Assembly: GCA_030622805.1 (NCBI GenBank)
Contig: JAUXFR010000044.1
Coordinates: 1 to 8,329 of the forward strand
Reading direction: 5' to 3'
DNA from: Anaerolineae bacterium
GTDB taxonomy: Bacteria > Chloroflexota > Anaerolineae > Anaerolineales > UBA4823
Length of the DNA stretch: 8,329 nucleotides
The notes below the pieces were generated by a model that saw nothing but the letters and a program-made list of their open reading frames with translations, was not told the DNA's origin and did not search any database. The translations under genes and the position numbers were made by a program. Shown in pieces: positions 6,161 through 8,329 of the stretch (position 1 is the stretch's first letter; every line of letters begins with the position of its first letter).

Positions 6161-6189
6161 CCCGGAGCTATAGAATTGACGGGTTTTTT
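6161..6189 (+). terminator. Weak candidate terminator after the lipoprotein pair
   Basis: CCCG (6161-6164) can pair with CGGG (6180-6183), directly followed by six T (6184-6189). The stem is only 4 bp with a 15-base loop, so the U-tract is the main support. Confidence 0.3.
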
Positions 6190-6295
6190 GAAGCGTCTCA
6201 GGGGCAGGGCAGCAGTGGAAATGAGTGTACAGGGAAGGGAAGGATGCTGTTGGAAACCTTCCAGGTCTTAATCCGAACTGACAGCTTAAAATGCA

Positions 6296-6324
6296 CTGCC
6301 GGCCTGAGGGGGGCAGGCCGGCAG
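6296..6324. terminator. Strong GC-rich hairpin between convergent genes
   Basis: CTGCCGGCCTG (6296-6306) is the exact reverse complement of CAGGCCGGCAG (6314-6324), giving a perfect 11-bp stem with loop AGGGGGG on the plus strand. On the minus strand it is followed by TGCATTTTAAG, a short T4 tract, so it may end the kinase-regulator transcript about 95 bp after its stop codon. It has no T-tract on the plus strand. It could also be a dispersed repeat element. The structure is certain; its function is not. Confidence 0.6.
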
Positions 6325-6417
6325 CACTATGGAATTATAACACATCATTTAGCTGATGGGGATATGTTTTTTGGTTTGTTAATCAATGGTTGGATTGCCA
6401 GGTCCTCGTATAAACGA

Positions 6418-7086
6418 CTACTCTGGAGGGTACAATCCCATATTGCGCGCCTTTGTAATCGCAGCAGTGCGGCTGTGGACATCGAGTTTCAGGTAGACAT
6501 TGGACAGCAGGTTGCGCATGGTTGAGTGTGCAACCCCGAGTCGTTGGGCAATTTCTGCCATACTATCATCAGGATATGCAGCGCATAAGGATAACGCTTC
6601 AAGCTGCCGGGGGGATAGCGGTTTATTAAAACCTCCGTGACGGCTTTTCATTAGCTCATCATAGGCATGCTGGCTCATATATACCCCGCCGTCTGCAATT
6701 GAGCGGATCAGGGATGCAAGTCCCCGGATGGCTTCAACGTCTTCTTTGAGCACGTATCCACGGACACCGGCTTCCATAAGAGTGCTGATCATTGTGCGCT
6801 GGGCGTGCATTGAGATAATGATCACGGACAGATCCTGGTATTTGTTCAGCATATTTGGTAGCAGATACAACAAAGGATATGGGTTAGGGTTCGTTAGGCT
6901 GGTGGGAACTTCGATGTCCAGTAAAAGCACATCGACTTCGGTTTCGATAAGAGCTTGTTCGAGATCCTCACCGTAACGATGTGAAAAAATTACCTCGATA
7001 TCTGCCTCGTTTTGCAGGCGAAACCGGTAGCCATCCGATATGGTCTGGTGATCGTCTAATATCCCAACCTGAATGTGATTCTCCAT
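6418..7086 (-). CDS. NarL/FixJ-family response regulator
   Basis: This 222-residue cytoplasmic DNA-binding regulator is presumably phosphorylated by the kinase encoded just upstream. The receiver domain (about 4-120) has acidic residues Asp11 and Asp12, phospho-acceptor Asp57 in DVLLLDIEVPT, Ser92 at the switch Ser/Thr position and Lys114 in YVLKED. After a linker, a LuxR-type helix-turn-helix (about 156-218) reads LSPRQLEALSLCAA, then MAEIAQRLGVAHSTMRNLLSNVYLKLDV and SRTAAITKA. The loop after Asp57 is unusual: it has VPTSLTNPNPYPLL in place of the usual MP..DG, and the Asp57-to-Ser92 distance is about five longer than in CheY. The ATG at 7086 has GAGGG (7097-7093) 6 nt upstream. An open extension to 7143 overlaps the kinase gene and is rejected. 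Targets are unknown. Confidence 0.92.
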   Translation of the reverse strand: MENHIQVGILDDHQTISDGYRFRLQNEADIEVIFSHRYGEDLEQALIETEVDVLLLDIEVPTSLTNPNPYPLLYLLPNMLNKYQDLSVIIISMHAQRTMISTLMEAGVRGYVLKEDVEAIRGLASLIRSIADGGVYMSQHAYDELMKSRHGGFNKPLSPRQLEALSLCAAYPDDSMAEIAQRLGVAHSTMRNLLSNVYLKLDVHSRTAAITKARNMGLYPPE

Positions 7087-7092
7087 GATTAT

Positions 7093-7097
7093 CCCTC
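7093..7097 (-). promoter_or_regulatory. Ribosome binding site of the response regulator
   Basis: On the minus strand GAGGG lies 6 nt before the ATG at 7086. This supports that start over the longer frame beginning at 7143 and fits separate translation initiation after the kinase stop. Confidence 0.6.
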
Positions 7098-7118
7098 TGT
7101 ATCCTCTAACATAATTGA

Positions 7119-8329
7119 TCAGGCACCTTGACCCTCGTTCCAAACCACGTGGACGGTCGTGCCAGACTCTGCACTTGAATTTATATACATATCCGCTTTT
7201 ATCAGCGCGGCTCTTTCATACATGCCCGCCAGCCCAAAATGATGGTTGCTGAGCAGGATATCCAGTTCGAGAGGTATAGCCACATCAAAACCGATCCCAT
7301 CATCATCGATTCTCAGGTCTATCGAATCATCCTTCAGGAAGCCAGAGATCGATATTCGGGATGCTTGAGCGTGGTTCAAAGCGTTTTCACAAGCCTGCTG
7401 GACGATGCGGTAGAGGTGCAGTTCTACATCTTCAGGATAACGCTGCTGGCTCGGCGGCACAGAGAGCACAATGTCTGGTTTGCCATTGATTTGAATTTTC
7501 GGATTTGCACATAACTCGTCAACCAGCTCATCCAATGCCGATCGTAATCCGTAGTTCAACATTGCGGGTCGTAAACCACTGATAATTCCGCGGATATGTT
7601 GAACACCCGACTGATAAGCATTTTGATATTCATCGTTCGCCTGCTGGTCGTCCATTGATTGAGCCATAATCGCTAAATCGCTGAGCACTACATCGTGCAG
7701 TTCTCGCGCGAGACGCCGGCATTCTACTTCATGCCGTTCTATATCGTTCTGGTAGAGCGCATGAAGGCGTTTTGCCTGGTCAATGTTCACCAGCGCCAGT
7801 GCGGTCTGATTTATGATTGCTTTAAGAGCCTTGATGTCAGAAAGGGAATAATAATCGTCTGGGTCACGTCTTCCAAACAGGCATACGCCAATAATCCTGC
7901 CCTCTGCAATTATGGGCAGCGCCAGACGAACCCACGGAAATTGTTGAATTTCACCTGGATTCCTGGGTTTTGGTCGGTATCTCGCAGCATATCTCATTAG
8001 TTCATGCACATCATCCGCACCAGGGATTTGTGCAGGATCAATACGTAAAAGCATGAATTTCGTAATATGGCTGCCATCGATATTTCCATTGCCGCCGTTT
8101 ATTCGCAGCAGAGCAGCCTGGCGAATCAGCAGGCTTGGAAATACTTCGTCTCTTAATAAATTTACCAGTTGAACACTGTCAAGGCTGGTTGTAATTCGAT
8201 TTGAATAGGTCTCTACCATCTGGTCTAGTGGAAGTGTTATGCTCATAAAATTACGTTCAATCCAACGTTCAAACTTTGGATAGATTGGGATCGCGACCAG
8301 GCTGACGATCACGATCGCGGCTAATGACA
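7119..8329 (-). CDS. Sensor histidine kinase, HisKA_3 type (N-terminus outside window)
   Basis: The reading frame stays open to the window edge, so the GTG at 8312 is not a convincing start and at least one membrane segment is missing. Counting from that codon: a hydrophobic segment ends near residue 10 (SLAAIVIVSLVAIPIY including upstream codons), then a basic YPKFERWIERNF stretch. A GAF-like sensor region spans about 40-178. A short helix leads to the H-box RRLARELHDVVLSDL with phospho-acceptor His206. The HATPase_c domain follows: N-box QQACENALNHA (305-315), G1 DDDGIGFD (336-343), G2 FGLAGMYERA (359-368) and ESGTTV. Ser211 occupies the place of Gln/His in the DxxxQ phosphatase motif of this family. 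The signal is unknown. The stop is 32 bp before the regulator, so the two form an operon whose promoter is outside the window. Confidence 0.9.
   Translation of the reverse strand, partial: SLAAIVIVSLVAIPIYPKFERWIERNFMSITLPLDQMVETYSNRITTSLDSVQLVNLLRDEVFPSLLIRQAALLRINGGNGNIDGSHITKFMLLRIDPAQIPGADDVHELMRYAARYRPKPRNPGEIQQFPWVRLALPIIAEGRIIGVCLFGRRDPDDYYSLSDIKALKAIINQTALALVNIDQAKRLHALYQNDIERHEVECRRLARELHDVVLSDLAIMAQSMDDQQANDEYQNAYQSGVQHIRGIISGLRPAMLNYGLRSALDELVDELCANPKIQINGKPDIVLSVPPSQQRYPEDVELHLYRIVQQACENALNHAQASRISISGFLKDDSIDLRIDDDGIGFDVAIPLELDILLSNHHFGLAGMYERAALIKADMYINSSAESGTTVHVVWNEGQGA

Larger units (their letters stand above)
6094..6417. other. Convergent intergenic region, no convincing gene
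   Basis: These 324 bp separate a plus-strand lipoprotein from a minus-strand response regulator. They contain a possible weak terminator (6161-6189), a 6-bp inverted repeat GGAAGG/CCTTCC (6238-6243 and 6257-6262) and one strong GC-rich hairpin (6296-6324). The plus-strand frame open from 6145 runs into antisense sequence of the regulator gene and shows no recognisable domain or good start. I see no tRNA or other structured RNA. Confidence 0.6.

Noticed and set aside
6145..6525. Plus-strand open frame of 126 codons in the convergent gap
   Set aside because: Its last third is antisense to the response regulator gene, it crosses two hairpins, shows no domain or signal, and has no convincing ribosome binding site.
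1..8329. A novel defence, mobile or CRISPR-type system
   Set aside because: No integrase, transposase, nuclease, toxin-antitoxin pair, repeat array or target-site duplication is visible; all long genes belong to metabolic, transport, envelope or signalling families.

Overview
The window looks like chromosomal DNA from an anaerobic or facultative bacterium, most likely a Chloroflexota (Anaerolineae-like) organism. The evidence is indirect. Three lipoproteins carry long Thr/Pro-rich linkers just after the lipidated cysteine, which is a habit common in that phylum. There is a four-gene ferredoxin-dependent 2-oxoacid oxidoreductase operon, and a NarL/FixJ-type two-component pair whose kinase has the membrane-to-GAF-to-HisKA_3 layout often found there. 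The taxonomic call is inference; no rRNA or other phylogenetic marker is present.

Layout. Bases 1-99 hold the last 32 codons of an unidentified plus-strand gene. A sugar-type ABC solute-binding lipoprotein follows (154-1473); no permease or ATPase gene is in view. A 226-bp AT-rich gap (1474-1699) carries two candidate promoters. The downstream one has a perfect 16-bp palindrome filling the whole spacer between its -35 and -10 elements. It faces the korDABC-type operon (1700-4452): a 2x[4Fe-4S] ferredoxin subunit, an alpha subunit, a TPP-binding beta subunit and a gamma subunit. The first two overlap by 4 bp and the rest are separated by 20 and 13 bp.

A 149-bp gap (4453-4601) then holds an extended -10 promoter, immediately followed by a 12-bp stem-loop. 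Downstream are two tandem, 11-bp-overlapping, paralogous lipoproteins (4602-5348 and 5338-6093), each with a lipobox, a Thr/Pro-rich linker and a C-terminal domain resembling GerMN. They converge on a minus-strand two-component system: histidine kinase (8329-7119, its N-terminus cut by the window edge) followed 32 bp later by a LuxR-type response regulator (7086-6418). The 324-bp convergent gap (6094-6417) contains a strong GC-rich hairpin and no convincing gene.

How the genes work together. The Kor complex would oxidatively decarboxylate a 2-oxoacid to its acyl-CoA, passing electrons to ferredoxin; whether the substrate is 2-oxoglutarate or a branched-chain 2-oxoacid cannot be settled from sequence alone. 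The lipoproteins act outside the membrane and have no evident metabolic link to Kor. The kinase and regulator are a cognate pair of unknown target. I see no CRISPR, transposon, phage or defence system. Most of the window is recognisable biology; the unusual parts are regulatory sites, the GerMN-like lipoprotein pair and atypical residues in the signalling proteins.
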